Below are positions 1 through 8,620 of a stretch of DNA of 57,106 nucleotides, in pieces. The stretch spans positions 51,769 to 108,874 of the forward strand of contig NZ_JANCOC010000008.1 of the NCBI RefSeq assembly GCF_024294905.1, read 5' to 3'. This stretch comes from Rothia gullae. GTDB taxonomy: Bacteria > Actinomycetota > Actinomycetes > Actinomycetales > Micrococcaceae. The notes beneath the pieces are model-generated. The model searched no databases. It was given only the letters and a program-made list of their open reading frames with translations, and was not told the DNA's origin. Numbering within the stretch: the first letter of the stretch is position 1; every line of letters starts with the position of its first letter. The translations under genes were made by a program, and so were the position numbers.

Positions 1-216
1 CCACGGTCTTTCACGACCGCCCCCTGCACCCGCCCAAACCCCGGGTTGTCGGGGCCGCGCCCGCCATCGCACCGATGGGGGGCGCACTCATTCCAGCCGC
101 ATACTCGCTACGCGAAACGCCCCTAAACTGTCAGGGGTTGGGTGCATACTCATAACGTCGTCCAAGAACAGCGCACCAACGCACCAGCACAGCACACCGC
201 ATCAGAAGGAGAAGCC

Positions 217-1404
217 ATGTACGAGGGAGCAGTTCAAAACCTCATTGACGAGCTCGGCCGCCTGCCGGGCGTGGGCCCCAAGTCGGCTCAGCGCATCGCT
301 TTTCACATTCTGAATGCGGATGCTGCCGATATGGCGCGCCTAGCCAACGCCATTTCCACGGTGAAGACCAGCGTCAGTTTCTGTGAGGAGTGCGGTAACG
401 TCTCCGAGACGAAGCTGTGCACAATCTGTCGTGATGAGCGCCGCGACCTGTCCGTGCTGTGTGTGGTCGAAGAATCCAAGGATGTGGTGGCAATTGAGCG
501 TACCCGTTCCTTTACCGGCCGATACCATGTGCTTGGCGGCGCTATTAACCCGCTGGCGGGTGTGGGCCCGGAGCAACTGCGTATTCGTGAGTTAGTGTCC
601 CGCCTGGCGGATGAGCGTATCCAGGAGATTATTCTGGCGATGGACCCGAACCTTGAGGGTGAGGCGACCGCAACCTACCTTTCGCGCATGCTCGTGCCGC
701 TGGGTGTGCGTCTGTCGCGTCTGGCGTCGGGTCTTCCGGTCGGCGGCGATCTGGAGTACGCGGACGAGATTACCCTGGGCCGCGCGTTGGAGGGTCGCCG
801 CGTCATTAGCGAGGGCACCGCGGTGGCGCATACTGCCGCCGAGGATTTTGAGCGCGTGAACCTCGAGGAGGAACAGGAGCGTGAGCAGGCGGCTCAGGTT
901 CAGGCTCAGGAGGCGAAGCAGAGTCGTCGCCGCTGGAATTCGAGCATGTTTGATGATCTGGATTCTGAGGATTCTGCCGTTTCCGCCCCGGCGGCGCCCG
1001 CCGCTGAGGGCGTGCAGGGCACGATGGATGAGCAGCTGATCGAGCGGGTTCTGCAGGAGGCTGAGAAGTCAGGGGACAAGGAATCTGGCGAGGAAGAATC
1101 CGGTAACGAGGAATCCTGCCGTGAGGGCTCCCCAGCCGATTCTGGCGCGGGCTCTACGCCCGAATCGGCAGAAGCAGAAGCAACCTCCGACCTGAGCGAA
1201 GACTCCGTTGAGGGCGCTCCGGCGAGTGCCGCCTCCGAACCGGCTGAAGCACCCGTAGCCAAGCAGGCGGAAGATGCGCCGGAGGTGTTCCGCACCCCGG
1301 ACTATGAGGAGAAGATCCGCACTATTCAGAACGCCCCGTTGCGCACTCCGAAGCCGGATGTTCCGCCGCTGCCGGGTGTCACTTATGTAAACCCGTGGAC
1401 CTAA
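217..1404 (+). CDS. recR: Recombination protein RecR with acidic C-terminal extension
   Basis: RecR works with RecF and RecO at single-strand gaps and loads RecA. Residues 1-199 form a complete RecR: helix-hairpin-helix near residues 14-30 ([11 protein letters not shown]), a C4 zinc finger with Cys56, Cys59, Cys68 and Cys71, and a Toprim domain starting near VVEESKD (Glu85) with the DPNLEGEAT motif. The core ends at about [13 protein letters not shown], where ordinary RecR proteins of about 200 residues stop. This protein is 395 residues, and the remaining ~195 are Glu/Ser/Ala-rich and probably disordered, ending in a Pro-rich tail ([13 protein letters not shown]). The ATG at 217 is chosen because AGAAGGAG lies just upstream and the RecR fold starts there. 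A GTG at 142 would add 25 residues unlike RecR. Bases 1-216 contain no gene I can recognise, although dnaX is the usual upstream neighbour in actinobacteria. Confidence 0.93.
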   Translation: MYEGAVQNLIDELGRLPGVGPKSAQRIAFHILNADAADMARLANAISTVKTSVSFCEECGNVSETKLCTICRDERRDLSVLCVVEESKDVVAIERTRSFTGRYHVLGGAINPLAGVGPEQLRIRELVSRLADERIQEIILAMDPNLEGEATATYLSRMLVPLGVRLSRLASGLPVGGDLEYADEITLGRALEGRRVISEGTAVAHTAAEDFERVNLEEEQEREQAAQVQAQEAKQSRRRWNSSMFDDLDSEDSAVSAPAAPAAEGVQGTMDEQLIERVLQEAEKSGDKESGEEESGNEESCREGSPADSGAGSTPESAEAEATSDLSEDSVEGAPASAASEPAEAPVAKQAEDAPEVFRTPDYEEKIRTIQNAPLRTPKPDVPPLPGVTYVNPWT

Positions 1405-1591
1405 AAACTAGTCTCCGCGGGCGTGCTGTACTCGCCTCCACACCCCGCGTCACCACCGCGTAATACTACGTAATATTTCACAGGGCAATACATACGGGTG
1501 CACAGTTCGTCGCTTGCGCTGAACGCCGTCTACTATAAATGAGGAGCCGGCGTCTGCCGGTAGCACACAAGTAACTGACCTGGAGATATCA

Positions 1592-2887
1592 ATGAGCCTG
1601 ATCGTCCAAAAGTTCGGCGGTTCCTCCGTAGCTGATGCGGAGGGCGTAAAGCGCGTTGCCCGCCGCGTCGTGGACACTCAGAAGGCAGGTAACGATGTGG
1701 TCGTCGTGGTGTCCGCTATGGGTGACACCACCGATGAGCTGCTCGACCTTGCCGCAGAGGTCACCAGCAATGTCACTCCTTCCCGTGAGCTGGACATGCT
1801 GCTGACTGCCGGTGAACGCATTTCGACTGCCATCCTGTCGATGGCTATTAACGACCTGGGTGCTAAGGCCCAGTCTTTCACCGGTTCTCAGGCTGGCATG
1901 ATTACCGACGGCGTGCACGGTTCTGCACGTCTGGTGGAGGTCAACCCGGAGCGTATCCGTGAGTCGATTGAAGCTGGCAACATTGCGATTGTTGCTGGTT
2001 TCCAGGGTGTTCACCGTCAGAGCGGTGATATTACGACTCTGGGTCGTGGCGGTTCTGATACGACTGCTGTTGCTCTGGCTGCGGCCCTGAAGGCTGATGT
2101 GTGCGAGATTTACTCGGATGTGGACGGCGTGTTCACTGCCGACCCTCGCATCGTTCCGACCGCGCATAAGCTGGATACCGTCACCAGTGAAGAGATGCTG
2201 GAGATGGCGGCGAACGGTGCGAAGATTCTGCACCTGCGCAGTGTCGAGTATGCTCGTCGTTTTAATTTGAAGCTTCACGTGCGTTCTTCGTTCTCGAACC
2301 TTGAAGGCACCATTGTGATCCCGGAGGACTCCGCGGAACTGACCCCCACCCATCTGAAGGAGATTCCCTTGGAACAGCCCCTGATTTCTGGTGTTGCACA
2401 CGATCGTAGCCAGGCGAAGATTACCGTTGTTGGTGTTCCGGACGTTCCCGGTTCGGCAGCGAATGTGTTCGGTCTGCTCAACGAGGCGAAGGTTAACCTG
2501 GACATGATTGTTCAGAACGTGCCGACTGACCGCCCGAACGTGACCGACATTTCCTTCACGCTGGATCAGGCTCAGGGCGATGCTGCTTTGAAGGCGCTGA
2601 AGGCTGCGCAGGCTGAGTTGGGTTTCCAGGAGGTTATTTACAACGAGTCTGTGGGTAAGCTGTCGCTGGTTGGCGCGGGTATGAAGACTAACCCGGGTGT
2701 TTCGTTCACTTTCTTTGATGCGCTGTCGACTGCTGGCGTGAACATTGACATGATTTCGACGTCTGAGATCCGTATTTCGGTGATTACTGAGCTGAGCAAG
2801 CTGGATGAGGCTGTCCGCGCGGTGCACACTGCGTTCGGTCTGGACGCTGAGGGTGAGGCTACTGTTTACGGTGGTACTGGCCGCTAA
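1592..2887 (+). CDS. lysC: Aspartate kinase (aspartokinase)
   Basis: Phosphorylates L-aspartate to aspartyl-4-phosphate, the entry step for lysine, threonine, methionine and diaminopimelate synthesis. The N-terminus shows the amino-acid kinase signature KFGGSSVAD, followed by [15 protein letters not shown] and the [16 protein letters not shown] substrate/ATP region. The last ~160 residues contain two ACT domains ([15 protein letters not shown] and [17 protein letters not shown]), which normally bind feedback inhibitors such as lysine and threonine. At 431 residues it is close to the usual ~420 of actinobacterial LysC. The start follows TGGAGAT. In many actinobacteria asd (aspartate-semialdehyde dehydrogenase) follows directly. 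Here it does not, so asd must lie elsewhere. An internal start giving a separate regulatory beta subunit is known for related lysC genes but was not demonstrated here. Confidence 0.95.
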   Translation: MSLIVQKFGGSSVADAEGVKRVARRVVDTQKAGNDVVVVVSAMGDTTDELLDLAAEVTSNVTPSRELDMLLTAGERISTAILSMAINDLGAKAQSFTGSQAGMITDGVHGSARLVEVNPERIRESIEAGNIAIVAGFQGVHRQSGDITTLGRGGSDTTAVALAAALKADVCEIYSDVDGVFTADPRIVPTAHKLDTVTSEEMLEMAANGAKILHLRSVEYARRFNLKLHVRSSFSNLEGTIVIPEDSAELTPTHLKEIPLEQPLISGVAHDRSQAKITVVGVPDVPGSAANVFGLLNEAKVNLDMIVQNVPTDRPNVTDISFTLDQAQGDAALKALKAAQAELGFQEVIYNESVGKLSLVGAGMKTNPGVSFTFFDALSTAGVNIDMISTSEIRISVITELSKLDEAVRAVHTAFGLDAEGEATVYGGTGR

Positions 2888-2970
2888 GGTTTAGCTCGTT
2901 TGTGAGCTGTACGCTTTGGGAGGGGCGGTGCTGGTTTGATCCGGCGCCGTCCCTCCCTTTTGTCTGTGTA

Positions 2971-2997
2971 TTTGTGGGCGTGCGGGTGCTCTACCCT
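2971..2997 (+). promoter_or_regulatory. Candidate promoter for a leaderless transcript
   Basis: A TACCCT -10 hexamer lies at 2992-2997 with a weak TTTGTG -35 at 2971-2976. The ATG at 3004 sits 7 nt after the -10, where transcription would start, and no Shine-Dalgarno is visible. This suggests a leaderless mRNA, a common arrangement in actinobacteria. The start point is inferred, not observed. Confidence 0.45.
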
Positions 2998-3003
2998 AGA
3001 AGC

Positions 3004-3957
3004 ATGAGTAGTGTTGTTTTTTCCCAGGTGATGGATGCCCGTCAATGGCGCGCCGCAGAGGCGGCGCATGAGGCGCGTGCCGGCCGCTACGCCGACCCGT
3101 TTGCGCAACGTCGCGCCCGCCACGAAGTGCACCCCGTGGAAGACTTCCTCTTCACCTACTACACGCTCAAACCCGGCCAGTTCAAGCGCTGGCACCCCGG
3201 CGCCGGCGTCATTCTGCTGGATGCACCCGAGCGCGCCTCCTGGCGTTTCTACAGGCCAGCAACCGAGCAGGAGCTCCTCGAGGCTGGCTGCACCCCGCAG
3301 GTGGCACATGCCCAGGCGGATGCCGCCTCCGCCGTCACGGTGGACGTTACCGATTTTGTGGAGCGCCGCGCTACCGCCCTCGCCTTCACCCACGAGATCC
3401 TGCGTAACACCGCCGCGAAGAAGGGGCAGTTCGGTTGCTTCGGCATGCACGAGTGGGCAATGGCGTACAAGTCGGTGGAGAACAATATCCGCCACGACTA
3501 CCTGGAACTGCGCCTGGGTGCGGAGGGTACGGACCGCGTTGTGGAGGAGCACCGCATCCGCTGCTCGCACTTTGATGCGTTCCGTTTCTTCATGCCGCAG
3601 TCTGCACCGATGAACGAGCTGCAGCCGACCCGCGAATCACAGCGTTTTCTGGAGCAGCCCGCGTGCCTGCACGCGAATATGGACGTGTACAAGTGGGCGT
3701 ATAAGCTGCTGCCGCTGGTTGATTCGACTCTGGTCATGGATTGTTTCGACCTGGCGTGGGATGCACGCGAACTGGATATGCGCGCAGCCCCCTACGATAT
3801 TCGCAGCTGGGGGTACGAACCGATTCCGGTGGAGACGACCGAGGGTAAGGCCGAGTACGTGCGGATTCAGCGTGCGCTGTCGGAGCGTTCGATTGAGCTG
3901 CGTGAGCGCCTGCTGAAGGTGTGCGAGCGCTACCTGCCGCCGCTGAGTAGTGAGTAG
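3004..3957 (+). CDS. Conserved actinobacterial protein, often annotated 3-methyladenine DNA glycosylase
   Basis: A 317-residue protein of a family widespread in Micrococcales. From memory its members carry the label 3-methyladenine DNA glycosylase, but I see no helix-hairpin-helix or AlkA/Tag motif that would prove DNA glycosylase activity. Conserved-looking blocks are HPVEDFLFTYY, LKPGQFKRWHPGAGV, FGCFGMHEWAMAYK, RIRCSHFDAFRFF, QPACLHANMDVYKWAYKL and the C-terminal YEPIPVETTEGKAEYVRIQ. Repeated His, Trp and Cys residues suggest a metal or cofactor site, but that is inference. ATG 3004 is preferred over an in-frame upstream start at 2902 because the extra 34 residues are Cys/Val-rich and unlike the family, and a -10 box ends 7 nt before 3004. 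It stands alone, between lysC and the pur operon. Confidence 0.75.
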   Translation: MSSVVFSQVMDARQWRAAEAAHEARAGRYADPFAQRRARHEVHPVEDFLFTYYTLKPGQFKRWHPGAGVILLDAPERASWRFYRPATEQELLEAGCTPQVAHAQADAASAVTVDVTDFVERRATALAFTHEILRNTAAKKGQFGCFGMHEWAMAYKSVENNIRHDYLELRLGAEGTDRVVEEHRIRCSHFDAFRFFMPQSAPMNELQPTRESQRFLEQPACLHANMDVYKWAYKLLPLVDSTLVMDCFDLAWDARELDMRAAPYDIRSWGYEPIPVETTEGKAEYVRIQRALSERSIELRERLLKVCERYLPPLSSE

Positions 3958-4129
3958 GCTGGACGGTGAGTAGACCGTGCGGTGAGTAGCTGGTTGGTGG
4001 CGCGGGCTAGTTGCGTTTTTGACGCTGTGGCCTGTGGGTTTGGTGCCCAGTGCGTGAGAAAAGGGTGACTCGGGGCTCTCTATTTGGTAATTGATTGGTC
4101 TCGTCACCTCACTTTCCGCTTTACTGGGG

Positions 4130-4135
4130 TAGAAT
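4130..4135 (+). promoter_or_regulatory. -10 box of the purSQL promoter
   Basis: TAGAAT lies about 47 nt upstream of the purS start codon, in a region otherwise free of genes (3958-4181). The -35 region is not convincing. A transcript from here would have a leader of about 40 nt with an AAGGAG Shine-Dalgarno at 4167-4172. Confidence 0.4.
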
Positions 4136-4181
4136 GAGATACGGCTCATACAGAACCCACGCACCCAAGGAGTGCCCACAC

Positions 4182-4433
4182 ATGGCCCGTATTGTTGTTG
4201 ATGTTATGCTCAAGCCCGAAATTCTTGACCCGCAGGGTAAGGCTATTTCTCACGAGCTGCCCCGTATCGGCGTTGATTCCTTCGTTGATGTTCGCCAGGG
4301 TAAGCGCTTCGAGCTGACCGTCGAGGGTGAGGCAACCGAGGAGCACCTCGCGGCTGCCCGCAAGGCTGCTGAAGAGTTGCTCTCGAACCCCGTCATCGAA
4401 GACGTTGTGAACGTTTCGGTTCTGGAGGACTAA
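4182..4433 (+). CDS. purS: Phosphoribosylformylglycinamidine synthase subunit PurS
   Basis: Small (83-residue) structural subunit of the three-part FGAM synthase, which converts FGAR plus glutamine and ATP to FGAM in purine synthesis. It bridges PurQ and PurL. Family features are the ferredoxin-like fold pattern with [17 protein letters not shown] at the start, then a [15 protein letters not shown] strand and a helix rich in Ala/Glu. The start is set by the AAGGAG at 4167-4172 and by family length. A longer in-frame reading from 4095 would put the promoter inside the gene. It is followed after 5 nt by purQ, indicating one operon. Confidence 0.95.
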   Translation: MARIVVDVMLKPEILDPQGKAISHELPRIGVDSFVDVRQGKRFELTVEGEATEEHLAAARKAAEELLSNPVIEDVVNVSVLED

Positions 4434-4438
4434 TACCT

Positions 4439-5251
4439 ATGGCAGAGTCCCTCGCACCCGCTGAAGTCCCCCTGGTTGGCGACTTCTCTAGCTACTCCCC
4501 GAACCCCGCTTTCGCTGATGCACGCGTTGGCGTGGTGACTTTCCCCGGCACCCTGGATGACCGTGACGCTGCGCGTGCTGTCCGTCTGGCTGGCGGTACC
4601 GTCGTTGAGCTGTGGCACGACGACGCTGATTTGAAGAACGTTGATGCCGTCATTATTCCTGGCGGTTTCTCCTACGGTGACTACCTGCGTGCTGGCGCTA
4701 TTGCTGCGAAGGCTCCTGTGATGCGTTCGGTGATTGATGCCGCTAACGCTGCTGGTACCTCCGGTTCTGCTCCCCTGCCTGTTCTGGGTATTTGCAATGG
4801 TTTCCAGATTCTGACTGAGTCTCACCTGCTGCCCGGTTCGATGATTAAGAACGATCACCGCAAGTTCATTTGCCGTGACCAGGTTCTGCGCATTGAGAAT
4901 AACTCCACCTCCTGGACGAGCGATTACGCTGCTGGCCAGGAGATTGTTGTCCCTCTGAAGAACCAGGACGGTCAGTATGTTGCTGACCCGAAGACTCTGG
5001 AGGCGCTGGAGGCTGAGGGTCGCGTGGTGTTCCGCTACGTTGGTTTCAACCCGAACGGTTCCCGTAATGACATTGCTGGTATTAGCAATGAGCGCGGTAA
5101 CGTGGTCGGCCTGATGCCGCACCCGGAGCACGCTGTGGAGCCTGGCTTCGGTCCTTCCTCTTCTGGTTTTGGTGAGGTTTCTCTGCGCGGTGGCGCCGAT
5201 GGTCTCGGCGTGTTCACCTCCGTTCTTGCCAACCTGATTAACGCCCGCTAA
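4439..5251 (+). CDS. purQ: Phosphoribosylformylglycinamidine synthase subunit PurQ
   Basis: Class I glutamine amidotransferase subunit of FGAM synthase. It hydrolyses glutamine and passes ammonia to PurL. The nucleophile elbow is [11 protein letters not shown] (catalytic Cys), and the His/Glu of the triad are in MPHPEHAVE near the C-terminus. [13 protein letters not shown] and [13 protein letters not shown] are typical N-terminal blocks. It has 270 residues, slightly longer than the ~225-230 usual for stand-alone PurQ because of an N-terminal lead and a ~20-residue insertion after the nucleophile region. It lies 5 nt after purS and 25 nt before purL. Confidence 0.95.
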   Translation: MAESLAPAEVPLVGDFSSYSPNPAFADARVGVVTFPGTLDDRDAARAVRLAGGTVVELWHDDADLKNVDAVIIPGGFSYGDYLRAGAIAAKAPVMRSVIDAANAAGTSGSAPLPVLGICNGFQILTESHLLPGSMIKNDHRKFICRDQVLRIENNSTSWTSDYAAGQEIVVPLKNQDGQYVADPKTLEALEAEGRVVFRYVGFNPNGSRNDIAGISNERGNVVGLMPHPEHAVEPGFGPSSSGFGEVSLRGGADGLGVFTSVLANLINAR

Positions 5252-5276
5252 CGCACGACAAGGATTCTAAGAAGTT

Positions 5277-7595
5277 ATGAGCGAAAAGCAGTTTAACCTC
5301 GACACCGTCGAGCACGCGGCGGCAACCCCGGACACCGAACTCCCCTGGGCTGAACTGGGTCTGAAGGAGAACGAGTTCGAGGATATTAAGGAGATTCTTG
5401 GTCGCCGTCCTACCGCGGCTGAGCTGGCAATGTACTCGGTCATGTGGTCCGAGCACTGCTCCTACAAGTCTTCTAAGGTTCATCTGAAGCAGTTCGGTGC
5501 GAAGGTCACCGATGAGATGAAGAAGGACCTGATGGTCGGTATCGGTGAGAACGCCGGTGTGACCGATATTGGTGACGGCTGGGCTGTTACCTTCAAGATT
5601 GAGTCCCACAACCACCCCTCGTACGTGGAGCCCTATCAGGGTGCTGCGACCGGTGTGGGCGGTATTGTGCGTGACATTATTTCCATGGGTGCCCGCCCGA
5701 TTGCTGTGATGGATCCGCTGCGTTTCGGCGCGATTGATCACCCGGACACCGCCCGCGTTATTGGCGGCGTGGTTGCCGGTATTGGTGGTTACGGTAACTC
5801 CCTGGGCCTGCCGAACATCGGCGGCGAGGTTGAGTTTGATTCCTGCTACCAGGCAAACCCGCTGGTCAACGCACTGGCTGTGGGCATTATGCGCCACGAG
5901 GACATCCGCCTGGCGAACGCGTCGGGTGTGGGCAACAAGGTTGTTCTGTTCGGTGCACGCACCGGTGGCGACGGCATCGGCGGTGCGTCGGTGCTGGCGT
6001 CCGAGTCTTTCGATGACACCAAGCCCTCGAAGCGTCCTGCCGTTCAGGTGGGCGACCCCTTCGCTGAGAAGGTTCTGATTGAGTGCTGCCTGGAGCTGTT
6101 CAAGGGCTCCGTGGTTGAGGGTATTCAGGACCTGGGCGCTGCGGGTATTTCCTGCGCAACCAGCGAGCTGGCTTCTAACGGTGAGGGCGGCATGCACGTC
6201 GACCTGACCAAGGTTCTGCTGCGTGACCCCACCCTGACCCCCGGCGAGATTCTGATGTCTGAGTCTCAGGAACGCATGATGGCTGTTGTCTCCCCCGAGA
6301 ACGTGGAGCGCTTCGAAGCGATTATGAACAAGTGGGGTGTGGAGTACTCCTTCCTCGGTGAGGTCACCAACTCTGGCCGCCTGGTCATCGAGTGGGACGG
6401 CGAGGTCATCGTGGATGTTGACCCCCGCACCGTCGCACACGACGGCCCGACCTACGAGCGTCCTTACGCACGCCCCGAGTGGCAGGATGACGTCCAGGCT
6501 AACCACTTCACCGGTTCGGCTGCCGACGATTCCCGCCCACGCGGTAAGGAGCTGGGCGAGGCAATTAAGGCGTTCATGGCGTCCCCGAACATGTGCTCCA
6601 AGTCCTGGATCACCAACCAGTACGACCGCTACGTTCAGGGCAACACCGCCCTGTCCATGCCGGACGACGGCGGTGTGGTGCGTGTGGACGAGAACACCAA
6701 CCTCGGTGTTGCTCTGGCGACCGACGCCTCCCCGCGTTTCACCTACCTGGATCCGTACGAGGGTGCTCGCGCGTCCTTGGCTGAGGCGTACCGCAACGTT
6801 GCGACCGTTGGTGCACGCCCCGTGGCTGTGTCTGACTGCCTGAACTTCGGTTCTCCCGAGGATCCGGACGTCATGTGGCAGTTCGCTGAGGCTGTTCGCG
6901 GCCTGGCTGATGGCTGCATGGAGCTAGGTGTTCCGGTGACCGGCGGTAACGTGTCCCTGTACAACCAGACCGGTGGTAAGGCTATTAACCCGACCCCCGT
7001 GGTGGCGATGATGGGCGTGATGGATGATGTCACCCGCCGCACCCCTTCGGGTTGGGCTTCTGAGCATGACGGTCAGGCTATCTACCTGCTGGGTACCACT
7101 CGCGACGAGCTGGACGGCTCCGAGTGGGCTCGTTTCAAGGGCCACCTGGGCGGTCAGCCGCCGAAGGTTGATCTGGCTCTGGAGCGTCAGCTGGGTGACA
7201 TGCTGGTGAACATGTCTCGTGACGGCATGATTGATGCCGCGCACGACGTGTCTGCTGGTGGTCTGGCTGCTGCTCTGTCGGAGGCTTGCCTGCGTTTCAA
7301 CACCGGTGCCCGCATTGGTCTGGGTGAGGTTGCTGAGCGTGACGGCGTGGACCTGTTCACCCTGCTGTTCTCGGAGTCCCTGGGTCGCGTTGTGGTTTCG
7401 GTTCCGCGTTCTGAGGAGGTGCGATTCAAGGATATGTGTACCGCTCGCCAGTTCCCCTTCGCACGTATTGGTGTGGTGGATGCTGAGTCGAACGCTCTGG
7501 ACTTCCAGGATGAGGTTTCCATTGACCTGGATGAGCTGCGTGCAGCTCACGAGGGTACTCTCGCTTCTTACTTCGGTGAGGTTGCAAAGGGCTAG
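5277..7595 (+). CDS. purL: Phosphoribosylformylglycinamidine synthase subunit PurL (small form)
   Basis: ATP-dependent synthetase subunit making FGAM from FGAR and the ammonia supplied by PurQ. At 772 residues it is the short form that needs PurS and PurQ, unlike the ~1,300-residue enterobacterial enzyme. AIRS/PurM-type motifs appear twice, reflecting the internal duplication: [14 protein letters not shown] and [24 protein letters not shown] in the first half, [20 protein letters not shown] and [14 protein letters not shown] in the second. It is the last gene of the purSQL operon and ends at a strong stem-loop terminator. Confidence 0.96.
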   Translation: MSEKQFNLDTVEHAAATPDTELPWAELGLKENEFEDIKEILGRRPTAAELAMYSVMWSEHCSYKSSKVHLKQFGAKVTDEMKKDLMVGIGENAGVTDIGDGWAVTFKIESHNHPSYVEPYQGAATGVGGIVRDIISMGARPIAVMDPLRFGAIDHPDTARVIGGVVAGIGGYGNSLGLPNIGGEVEFDSCYQANPLVNALAVGIMRHEDIRLANASGVGNKVVLFGARTGGDGIGGASVLASESFDDTKPSKRPAVQVGDPFAEKVLIECCLELFKGSVVEGIQDLGAAGISCATSELASNGEGGMHVDLTKVLLRDPTLTPGEILMSESQERMMAVVSPENVERFEAIMNKWGVEYSFLGEVTNSGRLVIEWDGEVIVDVDPRTVAHDGPTYERPYARPEWQDDVQANHFTGSAADDSRPRGKELGEAIKAFMASPNMCSKSWITNQYDRYVQGNTALSMPDDGGVVRVDENTNLGVALATDASPRFTYLDPYEGARASLAEAYRNVATVGARPVAVSDCLNFGSPEDPDVMWQFAEAVRGLADGCMELGVPVTGGNVSLYNQTGGKAINPTPVVAMMGVMDDVTRRTPSGWASEHDGQAIYLLGTTRDELDGSEWARFKGHLGGQPPKVDLALERQLGDMLVNMSRDGMIDAAHDVSAGGLAAALSEACLRFNTGARIGLGEVAERDGVDLFTLLFSESLGRVVVSVPRSEEVRFKDMCTARQFPFARIGVVDAESNALDFQDEVSIDLDELRAAHEGTLASYFGEVAKG

Positions 7596-7623
7596 TTTTC
7601 GATTAGTTTGAGACTAATGCCGA

Positions 7624-7660
7624 AAGGGGCGGATGCTTGTGAAAGCATCCGCCCCTTTTG
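7624..7660. terminator. Stem-loop terminator between convergent purL and hmuO
   Basis: A ~15-bp GC-rich stem (AAGGGGCGGATGCTT against AAGCATCCGCCCCTT) with a short loop, followed by T residues on the plus strand. The minus-strand side also ends in Ts, so it could stop both purL and hmuO transcription. Confidence 0.85.
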
Positions 7661-7719
7661 TTATGCCCGCAGGCTTTTGCGTTGAGCGTTTAGGTGTTGT
7701 GCGTTGAGGCGTTTGGTGT

Positions 7720-8382
7720 TTATGCCTCGGCGACCTTGCGGCCCAGCTGCGCGAACAGGGAGGCGTTAATGCGGAAGCCTTCGACGCATTCTTCGATGAG
7801 GGCTTCACACTGTTCGTCGGTCAGGGGTGCGTTGTCGAGCAGTTCTCGGTAGCCGTCCTTGAAGACCTTGGGCTTGGGTAGTTCGGTGAAGCGGTACATG
7901 CTCAGTGCTTCTGCGGGGATGCCGTAGTGGCGGGTGACCAGCGCTGCGACTGCCTGGCCGCCGGAGAGGTCGCCGAGGTAGCGCAGGTAGTGGTGTGCGA
8001 GGTAGCGTTCGGGGGAGTTGATGGTGGCGCGGATGCGCTCTACGTATTCTGCGGTTGCGGGCAGGGGCGCGTCGATGTCTCCGTCCTGGCCGAGGGCCCG
8101 GATGTCTGCGCGGATGTATTCTGCGCGGTCGAGGCCGGGGTGGGTGAAGGGTTCGGTGATGGGGTTGGATTCTGCGCGATAGTGCTCGGAGACTGCTTCG
8201 AGCGCTTCGTAGATGTGCACGTACTGGTTGATGAGGCACAGGTATGCCTCGGTGTTGAGGGAGCCACCCATGAGGTCTTCCATGAAGGTGGAGTGTTCGG
8301 CGTTGTCGTGGACGTGCTTGGTGCTTTCCTTCAGGCGAGCGGAGAAGCGTTCCTGGGTGGTTTCGGGGGCGGTCACGGTCAT
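7720..8382 (-). CDS. hmuO: Haem oxygenase (biliverdin-producing)
   Basis: Cleaves haem to biliverdin, CO and free Fe2+, releasing iron from imported haem in the cytoplasm. The 220 residues match the HmuO/HO-1 family: proximal iron-ligand His25 in TKHVHDNAEHSTFMEDL, and the distal-helix glycine motif GDLSGGQ at 137-143 over the haem. The length equals that of Corynebacterium HmuO. The start has an AGGAA ribosome site 8 nt upstream. It diverges from htaA across a 238-bp region carrying an iron-type box and twin palindromes, so co-regulation with haem uptake is likely. Confidence 0.94.
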   Translation of the reverse strand: MTVTAPETTQERFSARLKESTKHVHDNAEHSTFMEDLMGGSLNTEAYLCLINQYVHIYEALEAVSEHYRAESNPITEPFTHPGLDRAEYIRADIRALGQDGDIDAPLPATAEYVERIRATINSPERYLAHHYLRYLGDLSGGQAVAALVTRHYGIPAEALSMYRFTELPKPKVFKDGYRELLDNAPLTDEQCEALIEECVEGFRINASLFAQLGRKVAEA

Positions 8383-8426
8383 GGTGAGTTCCTAAAATCG
8401 CTTGTGGGTGAACAATAAATGTTTTA

Positions 8427-8441
8427 GTGACATAGTGTCAC
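8427..8441. promoter_or_regulatory. Palindromic operator candidate, copy 1 (hmuO-htaA region)
   Basis: GTGACA-TAG-TGTCAC, a perfect 6+6 inverted repeat with a 3-nt spacer, followed by CAAAA. It lies 45 nt upstream of the hmuO start and overlaps a possible hmuO promoter. A near copy lies 27 bp away. Confidence 0.6.
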
Positions 8442-8453
8442 CAAAACCTGTTA

Positions 8454-8468
8454 ATGACATATTGTCAC
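8454..8468. promoter_or_regulatory. Palindromic operator candidate, copy 2 (hmuO-htaA region)
   Basis: ATGACA-TAT-TGTCAC with 5-bp perfect arms, again followed by CAAAA. Centre-to-centre spacing from copy 1 is 27 bp. The repeated unit suggests a dimeric regulator binding twice, distinct from the DtxR-type box nearby. The regulator is not encoded in this window as far as I can tell. Confidence 0.6.
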
Positions 8469-8509
8469 CAAAAATCGGTTTTGGCAATAGCTCTCACAAA
8501 AAAATTTGC

Positions 8510-8528
8510 TAAGGTAAACCTTATACAT
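8510..8528. promoter_or_regulatory. DtxR/IdeR-like iron box
   Basis: The sequence TAAGGTAAACCTTATACAT fits about 14 of 19 positions of the DtxR/IdeR consensus TWAGGTWAGSCTWACCTWA, with the left half almost perfect. It also contains the symmetric core TAAGGT-AA-ACCTTA. It overlaps a likely -10 (TATACA, 8522-8527) for htaA, as expected for iron repression. Binding is inferred. Confidence 0.6.
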
Positions 8529-8620
8529 AAGTCACCCTAGGCATTAAGTTACACAAACATAGGCTAATAGGGCTAGACTTGATACGAACACCACAATCAC
8601 AAAATTCAAGGAGACACCGA

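Noticed and set aside
1..216. SRP RNA or end of dnaX upstream of recR
   Set aside because: No SRP apical motif (GGAAGG-AGCA) and no convincing dnaX reading frame; region too short to call.
2902..3003. Upstream start for the 3004 gene
   Set aside because: Extra residues lack family similarity, and a -10 box lies inside this stretch.
3958..4181. Purine riboswitch ahead of purS
   Set aside because: No conserved purine aptamer three-way junction sequence seen.
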